NCBI GenBank assembly: GCA_964596345.1
Contig: CAZQSZ010000002.1
Location: forward strand, 1 to 64,000
Length of the DNA stretch: 64,000 bases
From: CADEDV01 sp964596345
GTDB lineage: Bacteria > Bacteroidota > Bacteroidia > Chitinophagales > Chitinophagaceae
Direction of reading: 5' to 3'
A program made the position numbers and the translations under genes. The notes under the pieces are model-generated. The model made no database searches, was not told where the DNA came from, and was given only the letters and a program-made list of their open reading frames with translations. Of the stretch, positions 56,129 through 63,489 are shown one piece after another (the stretch's first letter is position 1; each line of letters starts with the position of its first letter).

Positions 56129-56953
56129 TTATTCGTATGGTTCATCTTTCGGCAGTTCGATGGTGACTTTGTAATAGGTCTGGGAGATATCTTTTTCGAA
56201 ATTGATATTGCCCTGTACCACCCGCAGGCGGCTGCTGATATTCTTTAAACCCAAACCGACGGTGCTGCGGTTCAGTTTATCAAAATCAGCCTGTACAATT
56301 CCCCGGCCGTCATGGTGGATGCGGAGGTAGAATTTATCGCCATGCACATTCTGCGTGAGGTGGATAAAACTGGCGCTGCTGTGCTTGAGGATATTATTGA
56401 TCAGTTCCTGGACGATACGGAAGATGACCAGCTCTTTTTCCGCTTTCAGCCGGTCTTTGTATTCATGAAAACGGCTGCTGGCATTGATACTGCCCGAGCC
56501 GCTGATCTTCTGGAACAGGTCGTTCACCGCCGACTCCAGCCCGAAATTCTTCAGGGTAGGTGGCATCAGGCTATGGCTGATATTACGGATCAGCTGGATG
56601 GTATCGTCAATGATCTGGCGGGCCTGGAAAATGGATTGCAACTGGGTGGACTTATCCTGGTTCACTAAGTTCTCATTCAAATACAAACGGGCTGTCGCCA
56701 GCAGGGGGCCTGCATCATCGTGCAGATCCGCAGCCAGGCGCTGGCGTTCTTCTTCCTGCAGTTTGATAGAGGCATTCAGCAATATCTTTTGCTGGTCCTG
56801 CTCCATCTGCTGTAGTTTATTCTGGAAACGGATCACCCGGCGCTGGTGAAAAATGATAAAGATGACCAGGCTGATCGTAAGCACCAGCATGCCCAGCGTA
56901 CCTAAAAAAAGTACAGTGGAAACTTTGGAACTGGTGGCTTGGAGGAAGAACAT
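56129..56953 (-). CDS. Short sensor histidine kinase (HisKA_3 type)
   Basis: 274 aa. One N-terminal membrane helix (about 13-36) is followed by a coiled-coil linker and the HisKA_3 domain with His78 in AADLHDDAG. The HATPase has the N box (FRIVQELINNILKH, Asn186/187) and G boxes (HDGRGI 214-219, GLGLKNISSR). There is no sensory domain, so input must come from elsewhere. The 7TM protein gene lies 33 bases upstream in the same unit, and the partner regulator follows. Confidence 0.93.
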   Translation of the reverse strand: MFFLQATSSKVSTVLFLGTLGMLVLTISLVIFIIFHQRRVIRFQNKLQQMEQDQQKILLNASIKLQEEERQRLAADLHDDAGPLLATARLYLNENLVNQDKSTQLQSIFQARQIIDDTIQLIRNISHSLMPPTLKNFGLESAVNDLFQKISGSGSINASSRFHEYKDRLKAEKELVIFRIVQELINNILKHSSASFIHLTQNVHGDKFYLRIHHDGRGIVQADFDKLNRSTVGLGLKNISSRLRVVQGNINFEKDISQTYYKVTIELPKDEPYE

Positions 56954-56986
56954 AAACAGATTAAAATATTGGATTTGGTGGTTTAT

Positions 56987-57673
56987 TTATATCATGTCTA
57001 AATAAGGAACTGAAGGGGGCTTTTTATTTAGCTTTGAGTTTTTACCATAAATGATTATTGCTGTAGCAAATAAAACATTTTTAAAAATCTCGGCGCAATA
57101 AGTCAGGTTACCGAAAGTATCAATTTGATCATCAGATAAATGATTAATGAAAATATAGAAGAAAAATGAACCACCGAGATACATTAATACACCTACACTT
57201 ATCCAAAAAAAGTAGTGGTTATATATATAACTATCGGAAATAGTTTTTGAATATTCATAAAAGAAGTAAATAATATAAATAAATATAAGAATGGTTTCAA
57301 TCCCTACGGAAGTGGAATCAAGTCTTACAAGTTTTGTATTGAACATATAGTTTATCTGGAAAACGGCAAATAAAACTGTGGCAATCAGCATGAAATTTTT
57401 TATTTTCTTGCTTTTAATATTCTTCCAGAAAATATATGTAAATGCTAAGTACTCAAGGAAAGTGTAAATCGTTTGGTGATACATCCTAAGATTCCTTGGC
57501 AACTCCCAGTACAGCAGTAACAAACCGCAAAATAAAACACCATATAAGGCTAAGAAAGGTAAAGGGGATCCGTGTAACTTCTTTCTATTAAATAAGAAGG
57601 CTATTGGAATAAGGAGGTAGGAGTAAGCAACTATATAATAAAAAAGCTTTTCTATTCTTTGGATTTTGTCCAA
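56987..57673 (-). CDS. Seven-helix membrane protein, candidate sensor for the adjacent kinase
   Basis: 228 aa, low in GC compared with its neighbours, with about seven hydrophobic helices and a short charged C-terminal tail (KNSKLNKKPP). No domain is recognised, though the shape resembles stand-alone 7TM sensors. The start is uncertain: the only early in-frame start is the TTG at 57673, which is also the last three bases of a promoter-like TACATTTG box. No in-frame ATG occurs before residue 64. Its position directly before a kinase lacking a sensor domain suggests it supplies the input. Confidence 0.65.
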   Translation of the reverse strand: MDKIQRIEKLFYYIVAYSYLLIPIAFLFNRKKLHGSPLPFLALYGVLFCGLLLLYWELPRNLRMYHQTIYTFLEYLAFTYIFWKNIKSKKIKNFMLIATVLFAVFQINYMFNTKLVRLDSTSVGIETILIFIYIIYFFYEYSKTISDSYIYNHYFFWISVGVLMYLGGSFFFYIFINHLSDDQIDTFGNLTYCAEIFKNVLFATAIIIYGKNSKLNKKPPSVPYLDMI

Positions 57674-57701
57674 ATGTAGAAAAACTTTTTAAGAGTTGAA
57701 A
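57671..57701 (-). promoter_or_regulatory. Promoter-like site at the start of the 7TM-kinase-regulator unit
   Basis: On the minus strand TTTC (57701-57698), 19 bases, then TACATTTG (57678-57671), a perfect -7 box with three of four -33 bases. It overlaps the only candidate start codon (TTG), so either the promoter or the start call must be wrong. Confidence 0.5.
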
Positions 57702-58133
57702 TTTTTAAGAGCTTTATTACTCTTCCCAGATGAAGCCTAATACATCAACTTCCCAAGCTCTAGATGTTTTTACAGAATTCTTTTTCATAACAGTAACGTT
57801 TTTAAACAGTGCCTTTCAAATCAGATTTGAGAGGTAAAAATGGGAATACAGCCAACCTTATTCAACAGGTCTGAAGGGTGGTAAAACAGGAAAAAATGCT
57901 GAAATACACTGTGGTAAAGCTTTTCAGGGAATTTTTCAGGTAAACTTACCTGCTCAAATTGCGAAAATTCCCCAGTAAAAACACGTAAATTTACGGTCGT
58001 GAAAATAGGAAACTTACCCGGAAAATATCCGAACTAGGAGGGGTTATCAACAGCTGTGGAAAAGATTGAAAGGAAACTCGTTTAAGCGCAGTAATAGGAA
58101 ACTGGAGATTGTATCACTGTGCTCAAAAAAAAG
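57702..58133. other. Non-coding region upstream of divergent signalling genes
   Basis: No credible gene is seen. The region contains symmetrical sites: CAGGTAA-AC-TTACCTG at 57937-57952 and the perfect palindrome CGTAAATTTACG at 57984-57995. There are also three AGGAAACT repeats between 58000 and 58105. At 58033-58052 a pair of DnaA-box-like words (TTATCAACA and the complement of TTTTCCACA) sits head to head. A 78-codon frame from a GTG at 58119 crosses the structured element and has no coding character. Confidence 0.5.
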
Positions 58134-58316
58134 AAGTTGATTGACATTGGATTTCGCTTTTGTTCTTCAATAGGATTGGAAATTCTGTTTTTGGACGGTT
58201 TCTTCCCTTTTTTACGGGGACTAAGGACATTGGATGTTTTTGAGGGGCTCATCCTTGGTCAATCAACTTGCACCAAAAGTATATCCACAGCCGGGTGTGC
58301 ACAAGAGCAGTACTGC
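58134..58316 (+). repeat. Paralogous structured intergenic element, copy 1
   Basis: A 12-bp perfect inverted repeat (AAGTTGATTGAC at 58134-58145, GTCAATCAACTT at 58258-58269) encloses conserved words also found in copy 2: AGGATTGGAAATT, TGGACGGTT and GGACATTGGATG, plus a GGATG...CATCC hairpin. Downstream of the right arm are TATATCCACAG (58280), ACAAGAGCA (58301) and ACTGC (58312). Their relative spacing of 21 and 11 bases is identical in copy 2. It lies 221 bases before a NarL-type regulator gene. It may be a structured RNA or a small repeat. Confidence 0.8.
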
Positions 58317-58487
58317 GTTGTTTTAAAAGCATGGTTTTTACTGGTGCTGACGTAAGCCTACTATTCACTAGCCTGGAAATATACGAACCCGGCATTTTGA
58401 AGGAGCAGATCACTGAAAGTGGTGAATAAAAAGACGTTACCTGAAAAATGATCTCTGGCCAATCCCGTATTTTGATCATAAAAAAGA

Positions 58488-58499
58488 GTACTTTTACGA
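58488..58499 (+). promoter_or_regulatory. Conserved GTACTTTYACGA motif before regulator 2
   Basis: GTACTTTTACGA, 50 bases before the start at 58538, matches GTACTTTCACGA at 60480 upstream of the second regulator at 11 of 12 positions. The TACTTTTA core resembles a -7 box. Confidence 0.45.
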
Positions 58500-58537
58500 A
58501 AACCATGATCCTGTTACTGCCAAAACAAAACTGATCC

Positions 58538-59194
58538 ATGACTGCCCAACAGATTAAAGTAGCGATTGCTGATGACCACAAGATATTCCGGGATGGTATC
58601 CGGATGGCCCTGAAAGACAAAGAGTACCTCAAGATACTCTGGGAGGCCGAAGACGGAAAGGACCTGATGCACAAACTGCAACTCAAGATCCCCGATGTAT
58701 TATTAATGGATATCCGGATGCCGGAGATAGATGGTATCAATGCCATTGGAATGATCCGCAAAGAGTATGAAGCGGTGAAGATCATCGTACTCACCATGTA
58801 TGATGACCAGGAGATGATCACCAAGATGATGGAAATGGGTGCCAATGCCTACCTCACCAAGACCACTGACCCGGACGAGATCTACCAGGCCATCCTCACC
58901 TGCATGAATGATGATTTTTATTTTAATGAGCTGGTAAATAAAGCTGTGCTGCTGAAACTGCAGCATAAAAAAACGGTCCGGCAATTCTACCCCAACCCGG
59001 TGAAGTTCTCCGAGAAGGAATTAAAGATCCTGAAACTGATAGCTGAGGACAAGACCACGGAAGATATCTCGAAAGAGGTTTTCCTGAGTCCCCGCACGAT
59101 TGAAACCATCCGCCAGAATATGAAACAGAAAGTGGGTGCTAAGACCATTGCCGGGCTGGTAATGTATGCGATGCGGAATAAATTGCTGGAATAG
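58538..59194 (+). CDS. Orphan NarL/LuxR-type response regulator (element copy 1)
   Basis: 218 aa. The receiver has Asp12/Asp13, the phospho-acceptor Asp58 (LLMDIRMPEIDG) and a conserved lysine in YLTKTTD. The GerE helix-turn-helix reads FSEKELKILKLIAE and LSPRTIETIRQNM. No histidine kinase is adjacent on this strand. It is clearly paralogous to the regulator at 60567, which is preceded by the same intergenic element. The 7TM-kinase unit lies divergently upstream, so cross-talk is possible. Confidence 0.93.
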   Translation: MTAQQIKVAIADDHKIFRDGIRMALKDKEYLKILWEAEDGKDLMHKLQLKIPDVLLMDIRMPEIDGINAIGMIRKEYEAVKIIVLTMYDDQEMITKMMEMGANAYLTKTTDPDEIYQAILTCMNDDFYFNELVNKAVLLKLQHKKTVRQFYPNPVKFSEKELKILKLIAEDKTTEDISKEVFLSPRTIETIRQNMKQKVGAKTIAGLVMYAMRNKLLE

Positions 59195-59207
59195 CCTCAT
59201 CCTCCAG

Positions 59208-59230
59208 CCCCTTCTCCTCCAGAGAAGGGG
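59208..59230. repeat. Perfect 9-bp hairpin after regulator 2
   Basis: CCCCTTCTC and GAGAAGGGG pair perfectly around CTCCA. No T run follows, so it is not a classical terminator. I recall similar pyrimidine-rich hairpins in intergenic gaps of Bacteroidota genomes, so it may be a dispersed repeat. Confidence 0.55.
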
Positions 59231-59275
59231 AGTAACAGTCTTGAGAATTTAATTGATCTACCGATAGCAATCATC

Positions 59276-60022
59276 ATGAGTAATATCAACGATAGTTTTT
59301 TTGACGGGTATTATAAAGATATCTGGAAGACGATCATACCGGCAGAATTAACGGTGAAGGAAGTTGAATTCATGCTGCCTTATTTCAAATTACAACCCGG
59401 CAGCAAAGTGCTGGACATCATGTGTGGTTACGGAAGACATGCCATTGCACTGGCTGAAAAGGGAATGGAAGTGACAGCGGTAGATAACCTGGAAGAGTAT
59501 ATCACTGAAATAAAGAAAACTGCTGCTGAAAGATCATTACCTCTGAAGGCCATAAAAGCAGATATTGTTAATTATATCCCGGAAGAACAATTTGAACTGG
59601 CCATCTGCATGGGCAACAGTCTTAATTTTTTCCCCGAAGAGGATGTGCAAAAAATATTCTCCCATATTGCTGATCATTTGCAGGCCGGTGGTCATTTGCT
59701 GATCAATTCCTGGTCCATTGCCGAGATTGCCATGAAAGACTTTAAAGCAAAGACATGGTCGGAAGTGAATGGTATGAAATTTTTATCTGATTCCAGTTTT
59801 CATTTTCATCCCACCCGTATTGAAACGAACAGTATGATGATCGCTCCGGATGGTACTACGGAAACCAAACTGGCCATTGATTATATTTTTTCTATGGCAG
59901 AACTGGAAAAAATGCTGGCAGTTGCAGGTTTGAAATTAAAAGAGGTTTACAGTATTCCGGGGAGAAAAAAATTTACACTGGGTGAGCCGAGGGCATATAT
60001 CGTGGCAGAGAAGATCGTTTAA
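59276..60022 (+). CDS. Class I SAM-dependent methyltransferase
   Basis: 248 aa. The SAM-binding motif I is VLDIMCGYGRHAIALA (about residues 44-59), followed by VTAVDNLEEY (motif II) and LAICMGNSLNFF (motif IV region). The fold belongs to the small-molecule methyltransferase type; the substrate cannot be predicted. It lies 81 bases after the regulator, possibly in its own unit, with a weak hairpin downstream at 60056. Confidence 0.85.
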   Translation: MSNINDSFFDGYYKDIWKTIIPAELTVKEVEFMLPYFKLQPGSKVLDIMCGYGRHAIALAEKGMEVTAVDNLEEYITEIKKTAAERSLPLKAIKADIVNYIPEEQFELAICMGNSLNFFPEEDVQKIFSHIADHLQAGGHLLINSWSIAEIAMKDFKAKTWSEVNGMKFLSDSSFHFHPTRIETNSMMIAPDGTTETKLAIDYIFSMAELEKMLAVAGLKLKEVYSIPGRKKFTLGEPRAYIVAEKIV

Positions 60023-60207
60023 CATCCCCCAAGTAGTATAGTATATACAAAGGCAAACCCCGGCGTTATGAGGACCGGGGTTCTTACGTTACTGTTATGA
60101 AAAGAAAAAGATAATTAGTTGCTGATCTTCATAAGGACAGGTTAATGGTTTTGGTTTGTGTTACTTTCAACAGGTATTGGATCATAAAAACGGGTTCGAT
60201 AGAAAGA
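60023..60207. other. Non-coding gap between methyltransferase and element copy 2
   Basis: The gap contains a hairpin at 60056-60082 (AACCCCGG and CCGGGGTT, 8 bp, followed by a weak T run) that probably ends the methyltransferase transcript. I see no gene or other structure in the remainder. Confidence 0.5.
60056..60082 (+). terminator. Probable terminator after methyltransferase gene
   Basis: AACCCCGG and CCGGGGTT form an 8-bp GC-rich stem around an 11-base loop. The following T run is interrupted (TTCTTA), so efficiency is doubtful. Confidence 0.6.
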
Positions 60208-60373
60208 GAAAGTTGATTGAACAGGAAAAGTCGTCTGGTCTTTCAAAGGATTGGAAATTATTTTCTGGACGGTTATGGACATTGGATGAGTAGGTAAAAC
60301 GATTCATCCGTATCAATCAACTTTCTGACACAAAACTATATCCACAGGGGATTGTTAACAAGAGCATAACTGC
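60208..60373 (+). repeat. Paralogous structured intergenic element, copy 2
   Basis: A 13-bp perfect inverted repeat (GAAAGTTGATTGA at 60208-60220, TCAATCAACTTTC at 60313-60325) encloses AGGATTGGAAATT (60247), TGGACGGTT (60266) and GGACATTGGATG (60277). A GGATGA...TCATCC hairpin lies just inside the right arm. TATATCCACAG (60337), ACAAGAGCA (60358) and ACTGC (60369) follow with the same spacing as in copy 1. It lies about 190 bases before the second orphan regulator. The gap from 60374 to 60566 has GTACTTTCACGA at 60480 but no gene. Confidence 0.8.
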
Positions 60374-60479
60374 CCTATTTAAATCATTCGGTATTTACTT
60401 AGTACATCGTAGATTAGCCAAATTGCTATCGTAAAGTTGCGAAATGGATACCCGGTACTTTCCACAAAGGGGAAATCAA

Positions 60480-60491
60480 GTACTTTCACGA
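60480..60491 (+). promoter_or_regulatory. Conserved GTACTTTYACGA motif before regulator 3
   Basis: GTACTTTCACGA, 87 bases before the start at 60567, is the counterpart of the site at 58488. A related GTACTTTCCAC occurs nearby at 60455. Confidence 0.4.
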
Positions 60492-60566
60492 TGGTATATG
60501 TTGCAGGAATTTCCCATCTTGCATTCAGAACAAATACTAAATCCAAACATTGTAATTTTTTAATCC

Positions 60567-61241
60567 ATGAAAAATCCCGACACTAACTCTGTAATCAGGG
60601 TAGCCATTGCTGACGATCATGCCCTGTTCCGTACCGGAGTAAAAACTTCCCTGCAAAGCCGCAAAGACATCCAGATGGTAGCTGAAGCCGAAAATGGCAT
60701 GCAGCTGCTCAATCTCTTACGTCATATCCAGCCGGATGTGGTATTGTTAGATATACAAATGCCCATTATGGACGGCCTGACCACTTTGCCCGAGATCAAA
60801 AAGCTCTACCCGAACGTAAAAGTGATCATGCTCTCCATGCACAACGATCATTCTGTGATCTCCAAGATGATGGAGATCGGGGCCAATTCTTACCTGACCA
60901 AAGAATCAGGTTCTGAAATGATCTACGAAGCCATCCGGGGCGTATATGAAAATGATTTCTATTTCAACGAACTTACCAACAAAGCCTTATTGAATGGTTT
61001 ACGTACAAAACGTACCGTAGAATCATCCATGCCGGCTGATGTGCAGTTAACCGATAAAGAGATCACTATCCTGAAGCTGATGTGCGATGAAAAAAGCACC
61101 AAGGAGATCGCCGATATCGTGGACCTGAGCCCCCGTACCGTAGAAGCGATCCGGGATAAACTCAAAACCAAGACCGGTACCAAGTCAATGGCCGGCCTGG
61201 TAATGTATGCGGTAAAAGCCGGATTGGTAGAACAACACTAA
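60567..61241 (+). CDS. Orphan NarL/LuxR-type response regulator (element copy 2)
   Basis: 224 aa. The receiver has Asp16/Asp17, the phospho-acceptor Asp62 (VLLDIQMPIMDG) and a lysine in YLTKESG. The C-terminal GerE domain reads LTDKEITILKLMC and LSPRTVEAIRDKL. It shares strong similarity with the regulator at 58538 along its whole length, including ENDFYFNEL against NDDFYFNEL. It has no adjacent kinase and a strong terminator follows. Partner kinases could be the CHASE kinase at 506 or the short kinase at 56129. Confidence 0.93.
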   Translation: MKNPDTNSVIRVAIADDHALFRTGVKTSLQSRKDIQMVAEAENGMQLLNLLRHIQPDVVLLDIQMPIMDGLTTLPEIKKLYPNVKVIMLSMHNDHSVISKMMEIGANSYLTKESGSEMIYEAIRGVYENDFYFNELTNKALLNGLRTKRTVESSMPADVQLTDKEITILKLMCDEKSTKEIADIVDLSPRTVEAIRDKLKTKTGTKSMAGLVMYAVKAGLVEQH

Positions 61242-61265
61242 GCGTTCACATGATATTTTTTCTAT

Positions 61266-61297
61266 GCCATCTTCCCTTTAGGGAGGATGGCTTTTTT
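61266..61297 (+). terminator. Terminator after regulator 3
   Basis: GCCATCTTCCC pairs with GGGAGGATGGC over 11 positions (one wobble) around TTTA, followed by six T. It covers an in-frame ATG at 61287 of the next gene, which is why a later start was chosen. Confidence 0.9.
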
Positions 61298-61313
61298 GTT
61301 TTACTTTGAGCCG

Positions 61314-62153
61314 GTGAACAATATTTGTTTCAATGGAAAGATAATGACCGCTGATGAGCCGGTGCTGATGGCGGATAACCGTGGTTACCGCTATGGCGAC
61401 GGATTGTTTGAAACCATGAAAATTGAAAACGGCCTGCTACAGCTTTTCTCTTTTCATATGGATCGCTTATGGTCGGGCATGCAATTGCTGAAGCTGGAGA
61501 TCCCCAAACTGTTTACTCCGGAGAGGGTACATGCGGAGATCATGCAACTCTGTAAGAAAAATCAATGCTATGACCTGGGAAGAGTACGGCTATCTGTGTT
61601 CCGTGGAAATGGCGGATTATACGATGGCGATAAGACATTGCAATACCTTATTGAAGCCTGGCCGCTGAGTGAATCCGCGAACCGGCTCAATGAAAATGGC
61701 CTGGTGATCGGTATTTTCCCCGATGCCAGTAAAAGCTGTGACCAGTTTTCACAACTCAAATCTGCTAATTATCTCCCTTATACTATGGCCGCCCACTATG
61801 CCAAAGAGCAACACTGGAATGATTGCCTCGTATTGAACCAGTTTGGTAATATTTCAGACAGTACCATTGCCAATATTTTTATCCTGAAAGGAGGGGAGTG
61901 GATTACCCCTGAATTAACCGAAGGTTGTGTAAATGGCGTGATGCGGCGCTACCTGTTGCAGCAATTGCCCGCCGCCGGGTATATTGTAAGAGAAGCGATC
62001 ATTACAACCGCGGATGTAGATAAGGCTGATGAAATGTTCCTGTCCAATGCTATTTATGGCCTTAAATGGGTGAGGCGGTTTCAAAATAAGCAGTTTGGTA
62101 ATACCGAAACCACTAAAATTTACCGGGATTTTGTGCAAACAATCAACGAGTGA
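61314..62153 (+). CDS. Class IV aminotransferase (PLP enzyme)
   Basis: 279 aa from a GTG at 61314. An ATG at 61287 would add nine residues but lies in the terminator stem, so the start is uncertain. The fold matches branched-chain aminotransferase/aminodeoxychorismate lyase enzymes: ADNRGYRYGDGLFETM near the start, the PLP lysine in QLKSANYLPYTMA and the phosphate-binding SDSTIANIFI. The sequence cannot decide between BCAT, D-amino-acid transaminase and ADC lyase. The photolyase gene follows after 31 bases. Confidence 0.82.
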   Translation: MNNICFNGKIMTADEPVLMADNRGYRYGDGLFETMKIENGLLQLFSFHMDRLWSGMQLLKLEIPKLFTPERVHAEIMQLCKKNQCYDLGRVRLSVFRGNGGLYDGDKTLQYLIEAWPLSESANRLNENGLVIGIFPDASKSCDQFSQLKSANYLPYTMAAHYAKEQHWNDCLVLNQFGNISDSTIANIFILKGGEWITPELTEGCVNGVMRRYLLQQLPAAGYIVREAIITTADVDKADEMFLSNAIYGLKWVRRFQNKQFGNTETTKIYRDFVQTINE

Positions 62154-62184
62154 TCTTGTTTAGTCTAAAATCTCCGCAGCAAAC

Positions 62185-63489
62185 ATGAAGCCCACCGTTA
62201 ATTTGTTCTGGTTTCGCCGGGATCTCCGGCTGGAGGATAATGCCGGATTGTATCATGCATTAAAGGACAACAACCCGGTTGTTCCTATTTTTATTTTTGA
62301 CAGGAATATACTGGATGAACTGGAAGACAGAACGGACAGGAGAGTAGAATTCATTCACCTGGCACTGCAACAAATACAGCAGCAACTAGTAAAACTGGGT
62401 TCAACACTGGATGTACGGTATGGCTTCCCGGAACAGGTGTATAAGGAATTGCTGCAGGAGTATAACGTACAGAAGGTGTTTACCAATCATGATTACGAAC
62501 CCTATGCTCAAAAAAGAGATACAACGATTGCACATTTACTCCAGACTCATGAAGCCGGCTTTCATACCTTCAAAGACCAGGTGATCCTGGAAAAGAACGA
62601 AGTATTGAAAGATGACGGGAAGCCATATACTGTTTTCACGCCTTACTCCCGTAAATGGAAGGCAGTATTGACGGAGTTTCACCTGAAGCCCTACCCCAAT
62701 AAAAAGTATTTCAGGAATTTTTATAAACAACCGGAACGCACCATCATTTCATTGGCAGCCATGAATTTTAAAGCAACCGGTTTACCTTTCCCGGGTAAGG
62801 AATGGCAAGGTGCCATCATCCGGAATTATAAAGAGCAGCGGGATATTCCTTCCATACAAGGCACATCAAGACTGAGTGTCCATCTTCGGTTTGGTACGAT
62901 CAGTATCCGCACCTTAGCTGCTGAAGCCGGTGCTTTCAATGAAACATTTTTAAATGAGCTGATCTGGCGGGATTTTTATCATATGATACTCTGGCATTTT
63001 CCACATGTCGTGGGTCATGCATTTAAAAAAGAATATGATACTATCCAATGGCGAAATAATGAAACGGAATTTGCGGCCTGGTGTGCCGGGCAAACCGGCT
63101 ACCCGATCGTGGATGCCGGGATGAGAGAACTTAATGAAACCGGCTTTATGCATAACCGGGTACGGATGATCGTGGCGAGTTTTCTTACCAAACATTTGCT
63201 GATCGACTGGCGATGGGGCGAAGCCTATTTTGCCAAAAAATTATTAGACTTTGACCTGGCGGCCAATAATGGCGGCTGGCAATGGGCTGCCGGCAGCGGA
63301 TGCGATGCGGCCCCTTATTTCAGGGTATTTAACCCTTACCTGCAAACACAGAAATTTGATCCCGAATTAAAGTATGTCAGGAAATGGGTGCCTGAGCTGG
63401 AAGAGTTTTCTTATCCTCAACCCATCGTGGCGCATGAAGTAGCAAGAAAACGTTGCCTGGAAACCTATGCGGTAGCTTTAAAGAAATAA
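62185..63489 (+). CDS. phrB: Deoxyribodipyrimidine photolyase (class I)
   Basis: 434 aa. The N-terminal alpha/beta domain begins NLFWFRRDLRLEDN. The C-terminal helical FAD-binding domain includes TSRLSVHLRFGTIS, ELIWRDFYHMIL, MHNRVRMIVASFLTK and DFDLAANNGGWQWAAGSG, the signature of class I CPD photolyases. It repairs UV-induced cyclobutane dimers using light. Class and length (430-470 aa) agree. Its stop overlaps the end of mqnD by 12 bases on the opposite strand. Confidence 0.94.
   Translation: MKPTVNLFWFRRDLRLEDNAGLYHALKDNNPVVPIFIFDRNILDELEDRTDRRVEFIHLALQQIQQQLVKLGSTLDVRYGFPEQVYKELLQEYNVQKVFTNHDYEPYAQKRDTTIAHLLQTHEAGFHTFKDQVILEKNEVLKDDGKPYTVFTPYSRKWKAVLTEFHLKPYPNKKYFRNFYKQPERTIISLAAMNFKATGLPFPGKEWQGAIIRNYKEQRDIPSIQGTSRLSVHLRFGTISIRTLAAEAGAFNETFLNELIWRDFYHMILWHFPHVVGHAFKKEYDTIQWRNNETEFAAWCAGQTGYPIVDAGMRELNETGFMHNRVRMIVASFLTKHLLIDWRWGEAYFAKKLLDFDLAANNGGWQWAAGSGCDAAPYFRVFNPYLQTQKFDPELKYVRKWVPELEEFSYPQPIVAHEVARKRCLETYAVALKK

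Noticed and set aside
58119..58355. A 78-codon frame from GTG inside the region upstream of regulator 2
   Set aside because: It crosses the conserved inverted-repeat element, and the second copy of the element does not preserve the frame or its length. The composition is not protein-like and the start is a GTG without context.
58033..60470. Replication origin or DnaA-box cluster
   Set aside because: TTATCAACA/TTTTCCACA at 58033-58052, ATATCCACA in each element copy and CTTTCCACA at 60459 resemble DnaA boxes. Most differ from the consensus, however, and there is no dnaA, dnaN or AT-rich unwinding tract. GC-skew over the genome would decide.
61287..61313. ATG at 61287 as start of the class IV aminotransferase
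   Set aside because: It lies in the 3' arm of a strong terminator, and the added residues are encoded by the T run. The following GTG fits the usual N-terminus of the family.
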